Shown: positions 1-8,253 of the stretch, in pieces | Numbering within the stretch: the first letter of the stretch is position 1 | Layout of the letters: every line of letters starts with the position of its first letter | Position numbers and translations under genes: made by a program | Notes under the pieces: model-generated | What the model saw: only the letters and a program-made list of their open reading frames with translations | What the model was told of the DNA's origin: nothing | Database searches by the model: none | Assembly (NCBI RefSeq): GCF_038397735.1 | Contig: NZ_CP151635.1 | Span: forward strand, 3,596,001 to 3,660,000 | Direction of reading: 5' to 3' | Source of the DNA: Microbacterium sp. LWH13-1.2 | Lineage (GTDB): Bacteria > Actinomycetota > Actinomycetes > Actinomycetales > Microbacteriaceae | Length of the DNA stretch: 64,000 bases

Positions 1-1
1 G

Positions 2-583
2 TACGAGGCGTCGGACGAGCTCGCCCTCGCGACCGCGCAGCGCTTCATCAAGGAGGCGGGCGTCGACCTGGTCAAGATCGAGCGCGGCGGCACGACGGTC
101 GACCGCGCCCGCGCGCTGGTGAATGCCGGCATCCCCGTGGTCGGGCACGTCGGGCTGACCCCGCAGACCGCGACATCCCTCGGCGGATACCGTGCCCAGG
201 GGCGCACCGCCGACGCCGCACTCGCCGTGATCGACGATGCCCTCGCGCTGCAGGATGCCGGAGTCTCGCTGCTCGTGATCGAAGCAGTGCCGTCGGAGGT
301 CACCGCGGCCCTCGCGCCCCTGCTGCGCATTCCGCTGATCGGCATCGGAGCGGGAGCGGATGCCGACGGCCAGGTGCTCGTCTTCCACGACCTGCTCGGC
401 ATCTACGCCGGCGGCGTCGCCAAGTTCGTCAAGCGCTACGCAGATGTGCGGGGAGTGTCGGTCGCGGGGGTCCAGGCGTATGCCGACGAGGTGCGCGACG
501 GGGTCTACCCCGCGCCCGAGCACGGGTACGGAATGCCCGAGGCTGAGGCCGCGCGGCTGCGGGAACTGCTCGCGGAGCGGTAG
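2..583 (+). CDS. panB: 3-methyl-2-oxobutanoate hydroxymethyltransferase, 5' truncated by window
   Basis: This is the C-terminal part of PanB, which transfers a hydroxymethyl group from methylene-tetrahydrofolate to ketoisovalerate, the first committed step of pantothenate synthesis in the cytoplasm. The frame is open from base 2 and 193 residues are visible. Family motifs seen are GHVGLTPQ near visible residue 48, VIEAVPSE with the likely catalytic Glu, and IGIGAGADADGQVLVFHDLLG. The start lies outside the window, so the full length cannot be judged. The next gene is convergent and only 36 bp away. The family assignment is very secure. Confidence 0.95.
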   Translation, partial: YEASDELALATAQRFIKEAGVDLVKIERGGTTVDRARALVNAGIPVVGHVGLTPQTATSLGGYRAQGRTADAALAVIDDALALQDAGVSLLVIEAVPSEVTAALAPLLRIPLIGIGAGADADGQVLVFHDLLGIYAGGVAKFVKRYADVRGVSVAGVQAYADEVRDGVYPAPEHGYGMPEAEAARLRELLAER

Positions 584-619
584 GTCGCGGGGCCGTCCGC
601 GGTCGGGCATCCGCGACCC

Positions 620-1831
620 TTACTCCGCCCGGCGCGCCCGCAGCACCAGCGCGACGAGCGCGAGCACGATGACCGCGACCCCGTATCCGACGCACACGAC
701 TCCGAGCCCGAACACCCCGACCAGCGTCCCGGCGACCACGGCGGGCACTCCGAACGCGAGGTAGGCGAGCAGGTAGATCACGGCGAACGTGTCGGCGCGG
801 TCGGTCGCGGGGATCCGTGGCGCGAGCGAGGCGACGACCCCCGAGAAGGCGGTGCCGAATCCCATGCCGGTGATCGCGGTCGCGGCGAGATAGAAGGGGA
901 GCGACTCGGCCGAGAGGGCCCAGAGCGACAGGGCGGTTCCCGTCGCGAGCGCCGCGGTGCCGAAGATCACGGAGGTGCGCGGCGTGCGGTTGCGGAACAC
1001 GAACGCCGTGATCGCGCCGACTCCCGCGAGCATCGCGACCGCGAGCCCCTGCCAGACGTGCGCCTCGCCACCGAGCTCGGTGCGCACGATGTTGGCGCCG
1101 AGCGAGAGGAAGAGTCCACCGGTCGCCCATCCGGCGATGATCGCGGGCGCGCCCCGCCAGAAGTCCGAGCGGATGCCGGCCGGCACCGACAGGCGGAAGC
1201 TCAGCGACGCCAGCGCTCCCGGTCGAAGCGGTGCGGTCTCGGGCGCGAGGAAGAAGAGCGCGGCGAGCACGATGTAGACGACGGTCAGCGGCGCGAAAAC
1301 GTCGAGCAGCGGCTGGCCGGTCAGGTCGAGGGCGATGCCCGAGATCAGCGCGCCGAGGGCGAGGCCGATGCCGGGGCTGAGTGCGTTCCACAGAGCGGCG
1401 ACCCTCGACCGTCCGCCGGGAGCGAGGTCGAGCGCCGCGGCCGAGAGCGCGGCGATGAGCACACCACTCGCCGCGCCCTGGAGGATGCGCGCGAGCATGA
1501 GCGTCGCGACGCTGTCGGCATGCCAGAAGAGCAGCATGCTCGCGGCGAGCAGGAGGAGTCCGCCGATCGCGACGGGACGGCGTCCGACGTGGTCGGAGAG
1601 AGATCCGGCGGTGAGCAGCGCGAGCAGCAGGGCGATCGCGTACACCGCGAACACGGCGCTGATGACGATCGCGTCGAACCCGATCTCGGCCGCGAGCACC
1701 GGGTAGAACGGCGACGGCGCGCTCGCACCCATCATCATCGCGATCTGCGTGACGATCGCGAGCGCGAAGCCGAAGCGCGAGCGGCGGATCGGCGCGGCCG
1801 TCGTAGTGGCGATCGGTGACGTGGTCGTCAT
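620..1831 (-). CDS. MFS transporter (drug-efflux type)
   Basis: A 403-residue integral membrane protein with about twelve hydrophobic segments. The MFS motif A is GSLSDHVGRRP at about residues 76-86, after the second membrane segment. Size and motif fit proton-driven efflux permeases of the MFS_1 group, but the substrate cannot be read from sequence. It is divergent from a small ArsR-like regulator, and the 115-bp gap contains three dyads with GTTCGA/TCGAAC arms, so the pair is probably a regulator-and-exporter unit. The ATG is the first in frame and fits a normal MFS N-terminus. Confidence 0.88.
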   Translation of the reverse strand: MTTTSPIATTTAAPIRRSRFGFALAIVTQIAMMMGASAPSPFYPVLAAEIGFDAIVISAVFAVYAIALLLALLTAGSLSDHVGRRPVAIGGLLLLAASMLLFWHADSVATLMLARILQGAASGVLIAALSAAALDLAPGGRSRVAALWNALSPGIGLALGALISGIALDLTGQPLLDVFAPLTVVYIVLAALFFLAPETAPLRPGALASLSFRLSVPAGIRSDFWRGAPAIIAGWATGGLFLSLGANIVRTELGGEAHVWQGLAVAMLAGVGAITAFVFRNRTPRTSVIFGTAALATGTALSLWALSAESLPFYLAATAITGMGFGTAFSGVVASLAPRIPATDRADTFAVIYLLAYLAFGVPAVVAGTLVGVFGLGVVCVGYGVAVIVLALVALVLRARRAE

Positions 1832-1857
1832 CTGTGCTCCCGCGGGTCTGGGGTCGA

Positions 1858-1945
1858 GTTCGAGGTCTCGAACGAGTTGGGTTCGAGAATCATCGAACTA
1901 TCGGAGCGTACTCGCCTTCCCGCGATTGTTCAACTATTCTCGAAC
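1858..1945. promoter_or_regulatory. triple GTTCGA/TCGAAC operator array
   Basis: Three dyads lie between the divergent exporter and regulator genes. The first, at 1858-1873, has perfect 7-bp arms with a 2-bp centre. The second, at 1881-1898, has GTTCGA and TCGAAC arms 6 bp apart. The third, at 1928-1945, has GTTCAA and TCGAAC arms 6 bp apart and ends one base before the regulator ATG. In addition GGTTCGAGAAT at 1880-1890 is repeated inverted at 1936-1946. The inference is that the regulator binds here and controls both directions. Confidence 0.6.
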
Positions 1946-1946
1946 C

Positions 1947-2252
1947 ATGCCAGGCGACCTTCCGCATCCGGATCGTTCCGAGATCCAGCTCACCGACGTG
2001 CTCTTCGCGCTCAGTGACCCCGAACGCCTGGCCATCGCTCGACAGCTCGCCGACGGTCCGCTCGACATGGCCGCATGCCACGCCACCGACCCGAACCTCC
2101 CGAAGTCGACCAAGTCGCACTTCATGAAGGTGCTGCGCGAAGCAGGAGTCATCCGCAACGAGCCCAACGGACGGCGACGGATGCTGACGCTGCGCCGCGA
2201 TGAGCTCGACTCGCTCTTCCCGGGGCTGCTGGACTCGGTGCTGCGGGGGTAG
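1947..2252 (+). CDS. ArsR-like winged-helix transcriptional regulator
   Basis: A 101-residue one-domain winged-helix protein. The stretch ALSDPERLAIARQLADGP at about residues 21-38 is typical of ArsR/HTH_20 proteins, and STKSHFMKVLREAGVI supplies the recognition helix and turn. No metal-binding cysteine pair of the classical ArsR ELCVCD type is visible, so the effector is probably organic. I chose the ATG at 1947 over a longer in-frame extension because the extension runs through the divergent promoter. No Shine-Dalgarno precedes this ATG and an operator dyad abuts it, so the mRNA may be leaderless. Confidence 0.82.
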   Translation: MPGDLPHPDRSEIQLTDVLFALSDPERLAIARQLADGPLDMAACHATDPNLPKSTKSHFMKVLREAGVIRNEPNGRRRMLTLRRDELDSLFPGLLDSVLRG

Positions 2253-2263
2253 GTCGCCGGGGC

Positions 2264-3022
2264 TCAGCGGAAGTACGACGCCCCGTTGAGGTCGAGCACC
2301 GTACCCGAGGCCCACGCGGCCGTGGGTGATGTGAGGTAGGCGACGGCATCCGCCACCTCTTCGGGAGTGCCCACCCGACCGAACGGACTCTGCCCGCGGA
2401 TGCTGTCGCCCTGCTCTCCCTCGAGCTTCGCCGACTGGCGCTCGGTCGCGACCATTCCCGGTGCGACCGACGTGACTGAGATGCCGTGAGGGGCGAGCAC
2501 CAGGGCCATCGACTGGCCGAACGCCTGCAGCCCCGCCTTCGTCGCGGCATACGCGGGGTGATCGGCCTCGCCGCGGAATGCACCACGGGAGCCGACGTTG
2601 ACGATCGCTCCACCGGCACCGCGCTCGATCATGTGCTGTGCCACCAGCATCGTCACGTTCGACGCTCCGAGCAGGTTCACCGAGACCATCGCAGACCACG
2701 CGGCCTGCCACTCGGCGTACGACGTCGAGTCGACGCGATGCTCATTCGCCGCACTCGGCGCGACCGCCGCGTTGTTCACCAGGATCTCGAGCGAGCCCAG
2801 CGCGGCGATGGCCTCCTCGACCACGCGCTGCGCCTCAGCCGGATCACCCAGGTCGCCGCCCACGAGAGCATGCCCCGAACCGTCGAGCGAGGCGAGTGTC
2901 TCCTCGGCAGCGGCGCGATCCCGGCCGTAGTGCACGACGACCCGATCGCCTCGGCGGGCGAACGCCTGGGCGACAGCGCGGCCGATTCCCCGCGAACTGC
3001 CCGTGATCAGTGCATTCGCCAT
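2264..3022 (-). CDS. SDR family NAD(P)-dependent oxidoreductase
   Basis: A 252-residue classical short-chain dehydrogenase/reductase. TGSSRGIG at residues 7-14 is the nucleotide-binding turn, NNAAVAPS at about 83-90 replaces the common NNAG, and the catalytic Ser145, Tyr158 and Lys162 are present. The Arg in SSRG suggests NADP(H) preference, which is an inference. The protein resembles FabG-like reductases, but the substrate is unknown. It lies 1 bp downstream of an Xre-type regulator on the same strand, so the two are almost certainly cotranscribed. Confidence 0.88.
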   Translation of the reverse strand: MANALITGSSRGIGRAVAQAFARRGDRVVVHYGRDRAAAEETLASLDGSGHALVGGDLGDPAEAQRVVEEAIAALGSLEILVNNAAVAPSAANEHRVDSTSYAEWQAAWSAMVSVNLLGASNVTMLVAQHMIERGAGGAIVNVGSRGAFRGEADHPAYAATKAGLQAFGQSMALVLAPHGISVTSVAPGMVATERQSAKLEGEQGDSIRGQSPFGRVGTPEEVADAVAYLTSPTAAWASGTVLDLNGASYFR

Positions 3023-3023
3023 C

Positions 3024-3305
3024 TCAGGACGCGACCTGCACTCGTCCGATCGTGCGTACCGGCGGCTCGATCTCCGCCCACACCGAATCGAGCGAGAGGT
3101 GCAGCACGCCCGCGATCGCCGCGATCGTCGAGAACGCGGGAGTCGCCACGCGACCCGACTCGATCTTGCGCAGGGTCTCGGGCGAGACCCCGGCGTCGAG
3201 AGCGACGCTCAGCATCGACCGCTCGCCACGCGCTCGCCGCAGCAGGGCGCCGAGACGCTCGCCTCGTTCGACCTCGGCAGGGGTGAGCGGCATCCGAACC
3301 ATCAT
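3024..3305 (-). CDS. Xre-family helix-turn-helix regulator
   Basis: A 93-residue protein that is essentially one HTH_3 domain: residues 12-70 contain ERLGALLRRARGERS, then VALDAGVSPETLRKIESGR, the canonical lambda-Cro/Xre helix-turn-helix with the conserved IESGR ending. It has no ligand-binding domain. It is followed at once by the SDR gene and is divergent from a methionine aminopeptidase. The 46-bp divergent gap holds a tandem CCGGGATAGT repeat that is the probable operator, so it likely autoregulates and may also control the peptidase. Confidence 0.88.
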   Translation of the reverse strand: MMVRMPLTPAEVERGERLGALLRRARGERSMLSVALDAGVSPETLRKIESGRVATPAFSTIAAIAGVLHLSLDSVWAEIEPPVRTIGRVQVAS

Positions 3306-3317
3306 GTGCCGATTCTA

Positions 3318-3344
3318 ATCCCGGGATAGTATTACCGGGATAGT
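3318..3344. promoter_or_regulatory. tandem CCGGGATAGT operator
   Basis: CCGGGATAGT occurs at 3321-3330 and again at 3335-3344, a 14-bp period. The first copy also forms the 10-bp palindrome ATCCCGGGAT at 3318-3327. The elements fill most of the short gap between the Xre regulator and the divergent aminopeptidase gene. The likely role is cooperative binding by the Xre protein over both promoters. Confidence 0.5.
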
Positions 3345-3381
3345 TATTGGAATGACCACGATGCCGGATGCGGAGAGCACC

Positions 3382-4152
3382 ATGATCGAGATCCTCACCA
3401 GCGACGAACTGGCCAGGGCGAGGGATGCCGGGGCGCTCGTCGGCGGCATCCTGCAGTCCCTGAAGGAGCGCGCGACCGTCGGCGTGAACCTGCTCGATCT
3501 CGACCGCTGGACGAAGCAGATGATCGAGGATGCCGGAGCCGAATCCTGCTACGTCGGCTACGCCCCGTCGTTCGGCCGCGGACCCTTCGGACACTACGTC
3601 TGCACCGCCGTGAACGACGCGGTGCTGCACGGGATGCCGCACGACTACGCCCTCGCCGACGGCGACCTGCTCACGCTCGACCTCGCCGTCACGCTGCGGG
3701 GGATCTCGGCCGATGCCGCCATCAGCTTCGTGGTCGGTGAGAGCGCAGCATCCGCCGATCTCGCGATGATCGACACGACCGAGCGGGCGCTCGCCGCGGC
3801 CATCGCCGTCGCCCGTCCCGGTGCCCGCATCGGCGACCTCTCGCACGCGATCGGCGCGGTGCTCAGCAGCGCGGGATACCCGATCAACCTCGAGTTCGGC
3901 GGCCACGGCATCGGCTCGACCATGCACCAGGACCCTCACGTCGCGAACGACGGACGCCCCGGCCGTGGCTACAAGCTGCGCCCCGGCCTGCTGCTCGCCC
4001 TCGAACCGTGGGTCATGGCCGACACCGACGAGCTGATCACTGACGACGACGGCTGGACTCTGCGCAGCGCCACCGGCTGCCGCACCGCCCACACCGAGCA
4101 CACGATCGCGATCACCGAAGACGGCGCGGAGATCCTCACGCTCCCGCGCTGA
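3382..4152 (+). CDS. map: type I methionine aminopeptidase (additional copy)
   Basis: An M24-family metallopeptidase that removes the N-terminal Met from nascent proteins. The start chosen (MIEILTSDEL, 256 residues) has GGAGAG 4 bp upstream; an in-frame ATG at 3352 would add 10 residues and would sit directly after the operator repeats, so it is possible for a leaderless mRNA. The five metal ligands are visible as the Asp of LTLDLAV, the Asp of ISADAAISF, the His of FGGHGIG, the Glu of LALEPW and the Glu of HTEHTIAI. It lies outside the usual secY-adk-map context, so it is probably a second map gene, divergent from an Xre regulator. Confidence 0.9.
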   Translation: MIEILTSDELARARDAGALVGGILQSLKERATVGVNLLDLDRWTKQMIEDAGAESCYVGYAPSFGRGPFGHYVCTAVNDAVLHGMPHDYALADGDLLTLDLAVTLRGISADAAISFVVGESAASADLAMIDTTERALAAAIAVARPGARIGDLSHAIGAVLSSAGYPINLEFGGHGIGSTMHQDPHVANDGRPGRGYKLRPGLLLALEPWVMADTDELITDDDGWTLRSATGCRTAHTEHTIAITEDGAEILTLPR

Positions 4153-4170
4153 GGACGAGTCGGCACAGGC

Positions 4171-5757
4171 TCACTTCCGGCGCGACGCACTCCGCGAGCC
4201 GCCCCGCACCCGGCGCACCGCGCGGCCGGCGAGATCCTTCAACCGCCCACCGGGCCACTGGCGACGCAGCTCGACCGCGCCGCCGCGCCCCGCGACCGGA
4301 GTGCAGGTGCGACCGGCGAGCAACGGCGAGCGTCCTGCGGCGGCGAGCGTCGCCGCATCCGCCGTGAGGGGAACGTCGAACGTCCATCCGGCCCGCCGCA
4401 CGCTCACGAACAGCCTCGCGCCGCGCGACTCGTCATCGGGGCCGAACACCTTCAGCGGATCGATCGCGAGAGCGACAGAGTCGAGGTCGCGCGGCTTCAC
4501 GCGCGCCACGCGGCGCTCGAGCCCCGCAGCCTTATCGCGCAGCACGAGTTCGACCCGGTCGTTCTGCAGCTCGCGCCCGGCTTCGAGCAGTCCGGTGGGC
4601 AGGCCGTCCATCGCCACGGGGAGAGACGTCAGCACGCCGGTGCCTGGTTCGACGACGAGAGCATCCTGTCCATCGCGGGTGATCGACACGGCGACCGTCA
4701 GATAGAGTCCGCCACCCCGCGACCATCGCGCCGAGGTCACGACGGCGCGGCAGGTCGTCTCGACCTCGAATCGCGCGAATGTCACGAGATCCGCACGGCG
4801 GTCGGCCCGCAGCAGCGCCGCCCTGATCCGGTTCGGGAACGCGAGCCCGCCGTCGACGCCCGGTCCGAACCGACGCTGCGCGAGCGGCCCGACCACGTCG
4901 AGCAGCCGCTCGCGATACTCGTCGGGATACCCGAGGAACTTCTTGCCCGTCAGTCGCTTCAGGATCTTGCCGCGGAACCAGTGCCGCAGCAGTCGATCGC
5001 GCAGTCGCCCGGGCTCGGTGTACCGCTCGACCAGGTCGAGCACGGCCTCGAGGTGCGGGAAGTACGTCTCGGGGTCGATCCGCGACGAGCTCGCGCTGCC
5101 CGCGTGCTTGACCCAGGCGTAGCAGGGCTGGCTCGCGAGGATCGAGATGGTCGACGCCTCGAAGTACGCGCGCATGACGAACAGGTGGTCCTCGAGACGC
5201 ACCTTGCCCTCGGGGAAGCGGATGCGGTTCTCGCGCAGGAACGACGTGCGGAACATCTTGTGCGGCGTGAGCATCTCGAGCAGCGGATCCTCGCCGAGCC
5301 GTGCCTGGGGCACATCGCGACGGAAGATCCGGCTCGGCAGTCGGCGCCCGATCCCGACCTCCTTGCCGACCATGACGTCGGAGCCGTGCTGGTCGGCGTA
5401 GTCGCACAGTGCCTCGAGCGCCCCGGGGTAGAGCCAGTCATCCTGATCGACGAACTGGATGTACGTCCCTCGCGCCTCGTCGATCCCGTGGTTGCGGGGC
5501 GTGCCCGGCCACCCGGAATGCGGCAGGAACGCCACATGCAGGTAGTCCCGATCACGGGCGACCTCGACCAGCCGTGCTGCGGTCTCCTCGCCCGACCCGT
5601 CGTCGCACAGCAGCACCTCGAAGCGTGAGTGATCGAGCGTCTGGGCGTCGAGCGAGGCGATGAGTTCGTCGAATGCCGCACCCGGCTTGAACACGGGGAC
5701 GACCACGCTCACTCGGATCGAGGTGGACGCGGGCTGAACGGCAGGAGAATTCGACAT
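4171..5757 (-). CDS. family 2 glycosyltransferase with C-terminal extension
   Basis: A 528-residue cytoplasmic enzyme. Residues 15-240 form a GT-A fold: VSVVVPVFKPGAAFDELIASL is the nucleotide-sugar site, LLCDDGSGEET the first acidic motif, and FVDQDDWLYPGALE holds the DxD-type metal site. Family members move sugars onto wall teichoic acid or capsule polymers. The C-terminal 190 residues are not typical of GT2 domains and look beta-rich, as in several actinobacterial teichoic-acid glycosyltransferases. There are no membrane segments, and the tail is very basic (VRGGSRSASRRK). Acceptor and donor cannot be inferred, and it stands alone between convergent and divergent genes. Confidence 0.85.
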   Translation of the reverse strand: MSNSPAVQPASTSIRVSVVVPVFKPGAAFDELIASLDAQTLDHSRFEVLLCDDGSGEETAARLVEVARDRDYLHVAFLPHSGWPGTPRNHGIDEARGTYIQFVDQDDWLYPGALEALCDYADQHGSDVMVGKEVGIGRRLPSRIFRRDVPQARLGEDPLLEMLTPHKMFRTSFLRENRIRFPEGKVRLEDHLFVMRAYFEASTISILASQPCYAWVKHAGSASSSRIDPETYFPHLEAVLDLVERYTEPGRLRDRLLRHWFRGKILKRLTGKKFLGYPDEYRERLLDVVGPLAQRRFGPGVDGGLAFPNRIRAALLRADRRADLVTFARFEVETTCRAVVTSARWSRGGGLYLTVAVSITRDGQDALVVEPGTGVLTSLPVAMDGLPTGLLEAGRELQNDRVELVLRDKAAGLERRVARVKPRDLDSVALAIDPLKVFGPDDESRGARLFVSVRRAGWTFDVPLTADAATLAAAGRSPLLAGRTCTPVAGRGGAVELRRQWPGGRLKDLAGRAVRRVRGGSRSASRRK

Positions 5758-5857
5758 CGACGGAAGTCAAACACTGAGAGCTATGCGGCGCACGGGGCTT
5801 GCGCTCAGGCGCGCGTGCATGCAGAGGAGCCCGAACTCCCACCTCATACTCAGCCTT

Positions 5858-5871
5858 AACGATATATCGTT
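5858..5871. promoter_or_regulatory. perfect 14-bp palindrome, probable PadR operator
   Basis: AACGATATATCGTT at 5858-5871 is a perfect palindrome 31 bp upstream of the PadR start codon. AT-rich dyads of this ATATCG type are typical autoregulatory operators of PadR-family proteins, so self-repression is the simplest reading. Confidence 0.55.
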
Positions 5872-5902
5872 GACTATCGCTCACCACTTCCGGGAGGTCA
5901 CC

Positions 5903-6490
5903 ATGAACAACGCATTCCCCTCTAACCCGTTCGGCGGATCCGGCTTCGGCGCGGGCCCCGGCGGCCCCGCATCCGCGATCTTCGATGCCATGGACCAGCT
6001 CCGCAAGACGTTCGAGCAGCGCCCCAGCGGCGGCTCGCGCATGGCGAAGGGCGACGTCCGCACCGCGGTGCTCTCGCTCCTCACCGAGAAGCCGATGCAC
6101 GGCTACCAGATCATCAACGAGATCGCCGATCGCAGCGGCGGCTCGTGGAAGCCGAGCGCAGGCTCGGTCTACCCCACGCTGCAGCTGCTCGCCGACGAAG
6201 GACTCATCGAGGCCGAGGAGCAGAACGGACGCAAGACCTACTCGCTCACCGAGGCCGGTCGCGCTGTCGCGTCCGAGCACACCGAGACCCCCGCCCCGTG
6301 GGAGTCGCAGTCGAAGGGCGAGGGCTCGCACGACAACCCCCGCTACAGCGCACTGCCCAAGGCCGGTGTCGACCTCGCGGCCGCCGCCGCAGCCGTCGGT
6401 CGCAGCGGCAGCACCGAGCAGGTGCAGCAGGCGGTCGAGATCCTCGACGACGCCCGCCGTAGGCTGTACTCGATCCTCGCTCAGGACTGA
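5903..6490 (+). CDS. PadR-family transcriptional regulator
   Basis: A 195-residue regulator. A Gly/Pro-rich N-terminus of about 45 residues precedes the PadR winged helix: DVRTAVLSLLTEKPMHGYQI is the family signature and SVYPTLQLLADEGLIEAEE holds the recognition helix and wing. The C-terminal segment is a probable dimerisation helix (VQQAVEILDDARRRLYSIL). I chose the ATG at 5903 because GGGAGG sits 5 bp upstream; the longer frame runs through the palindromic operator. It lies 24 bp before a UbiB-like gene on the same strand, so they may be cotranscribed. The ligand is unknown. Confidence 0.88.
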   Translation: MNNAFPSNPFGGSGFGAGPGGPASAIFDAMDQLRKTFEQRPSGGSRMAKGDVRTAVLSLLTEKPMHGYQIINEIADRSGGSWKPSAGSVYPTLQLLADEGLIEAEEQNGRKTYSLTEAGRAVASEHTETPAPWESQSKGEGSHDNPRYSALPKAGVDLAAAAAAVGRSGSTEQVQQAVEILDDARRRLYSILAQD

Positions 6491-6514
6491 TCGCACACGA
6501 CCCAGGGACGACAC

Positions 6515-8203
6515 ATGACGGATGCTGCGGCGCAGGGCGCCCATCGTGCCCGGTACCGCCGCATCCTCTCGTTCGCGGCGCGTGAATTCCTCAAGATCTG
6601 GTGGTTCGAGCTCGTTCTGCCGAAGTTCGGTCTGAGCTCCGTCTCGGAGCGCACCCGAGCGCCGCGCATGCAGCGCTTCGCGAAGCGCTTCCACCTGCTC
6701 GCGGTCGAGCTCGGCGGCCTCATGATCAAGGTCGGCCAGTTCATGTCGTCGCGCCTCGACGTGCTGCCGCCCGAGATCACGAAAGAGCTCGAGGGCCTGC
6801 AGGACGAGGTTCCGTCCGTGCCGTTCTCCGGCATCCGCGCTGCCGCCGAGGCCGAGCTCGGTATGCCGCTCGAACAGGCCTACGCCTGGTTCGACGAGAC
6901 GCCGGTGGCCGCGGCATCCCTGGGGCAGGCGCATCGAGCCCGTCTCGCAGCCCAGGATGCCGTCGACACCGGACTCGGCAGCGTGGTCGTCAAGGTGCAG
7001 CGCCCCGGCATCGACGAGATCGTCGCGGTCGACCTCGCGGCTCTCCGCCGCGTGGCCCGCTGGCTGACCCGCGTGCGCCTGGTCGCCGACCGCGTCGACG
7101 CCCCCGGTCTCGTCGAGGAGTTCGCGCAGACGAGCCTCGAGGAGATCGACTACCTGCACGAGGCGGCCAGTGCCGAGCGGTTCCGCGAGAACTTCGCCGA
7201 GGATGCGCGCGTCAGCGCCCCCGAGATCGTCTGGGAGCGTTCGACCCGCCGCGTGCTCACCCTGTCGGACGTCACGGCCATCAAGATCAACGACACGGAT
7301 GCTCTGCGCGCAGCGGACATCGATCCGTCGGAGGTCGCCGACGTGTTCGCCGAGGTGATGTTCGACCAGGTGTTCACGCACAGCTTCGTGCACGCCGACC
7401 CGCACCCCGGCAACATCTTCGTGACGCCGGAGCCCGCATCCACCACCGGCCGGAACTTCCGACTCACCTTCATCGACTTCGGCATGATGGCCGAGGTGCC
7501 GGCCAGCCTCCGCGACGGATTGCGCACGCTGCTCATCGCGGTCGCCGGCCGTGACAGCAAGGGGCTCGTGGCCGCTGCGCAGGAGATCGGCGTGCTGCTG
7601 CCGTCGGCCGACACCGCCGAACTCGAACGCGCTCTCCGGGCGCTGTTCGCCCGTTTCGGCGGCATGGGCTTCGCCGAGCTGAGCAAGGTCGACCCGAAGG
7701 AGTTCACGGACTTCGCCGACGAGTTCGGCGACATGGTGCGCTCGCTCCCGCTGCAGCTGCCCGAGAACATGCTGCTGCTGATCCGCGCCGTCTCGCTGAC
7801 CTCGGGCATGTGCTCGAGCCTCGACCCCACCTTCAACGTGTGGGATGCCGCCGAACCCTACGCCGGGCGTCTGCTGCGCGACGAGTCCGGCAACCTCATG
7901 CAGGAGATGGCGCAGCAGGCCATGGAGACCGCGGCCGTCACCTACCGTCTTCCCAAGCGGATCGACGCGATCATCACCCGCGTCGACGACGGCAATGTCA
8001 CGTTCGACACCTCGCGCCTCGAGCGTCGCCTCGACCGGCTCGAGGGCATCGCCCGCCGCATCGGATCCGGCGTGCTCTTCGCGGCGATGCTCGTCGGCGG
8101 GGCGCTGCTCGTCCCCTCCATCCCACCGCTCGGCATCACCCTCCTCTGCGTCTCGGCCCTGCCCCTGCTGCACGCGGTCTTCGGCGGGCGCCGCCTGCGC
8201 TGA
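6515..8203 (+). CDS. ABC1/UbiB (AarF)-family atypical kinase
   Basis: A 562-residue member of the UbiB/ADCK family, atypical protein-kinase-like ATPases that support isoprenoid quinone and lipid homeostasis. Key motifs are present: KVGQFMSSRLDVLPPEI (the invariant KxGQ motif, about residue 71), Ala-rich AAASLGQAHRA (the family A-rich loop), VVVKVQRPGI with the ATP-binding Lys, FVHADPHPGNIF (catalytic loop) and FIDFGMM (DFG-like). Two hydrophobic segments at the C-terminus (about residues 510-560) anchor it in the membrane. This organism probably uses menaquinone, so the ubiB name would be misleading. Confidence 0.92.
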   Translation: MTDAAAQGAHRARYRRILSFAAREFLKIWWFELVLPKFGLSSVSERTRAPRMQRFAKRFHLLAVELGGLMIKVGQFMSSRLDVLPPEITKELEGLQDEVPSVPFSGIRAAAEAELGMPLEQAYAWFDETPVAAASLGQAHRARLAAQDAVDTGLGSVVVKVQRPGIDEIVAVDLAALRRVARWLTRVRLVADRVDAPGLVEEFAQTSLEEIDYLHEAASAERFRENFAEDARVSAPEIVWERSTRRVLTLSDVTAIKINDTDALRAADIDPSEVADVFAEVMFDQVFTHSFVHADPHPGNIFVTPEPASTTGRNFRLTFIDFGMMAEVPASLRDGLRTLLIAVAGRDSKGLVAAAQEIGVLLPSADTAELERALRALFARFGGMGFAELSKVDPKEFTDFADEFGDMVRSLPLQLPENMLLLIRAVSLTSGMCSSLDPTFNVWDAAEPYAGRLLRDESGNLMQEMAQQAMETAAVTYRLPKRIDAIITRVDDGNVTFDTSRLERRLDRLEGIARRIGSGVLFAAMLVGGALLVPSIPPLGITLLCVSALPLLHAVFGGRRLR

Positions 8204-8253
8204 CGGTCCTCCCACCCCGGCCGCAGAATGCCGGCATGGGAGAATGGGTTCTC

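Noticed and set aside
5552..8215. 887-residue minus-strand frame opposite the PadR and UbiB genes
   Set aside because: It covers well-supported plus-strand genes, has low-complexity Arg/Glu/Gly sequence and no domain; such long antisense frames are common in very GC-rich DNA.
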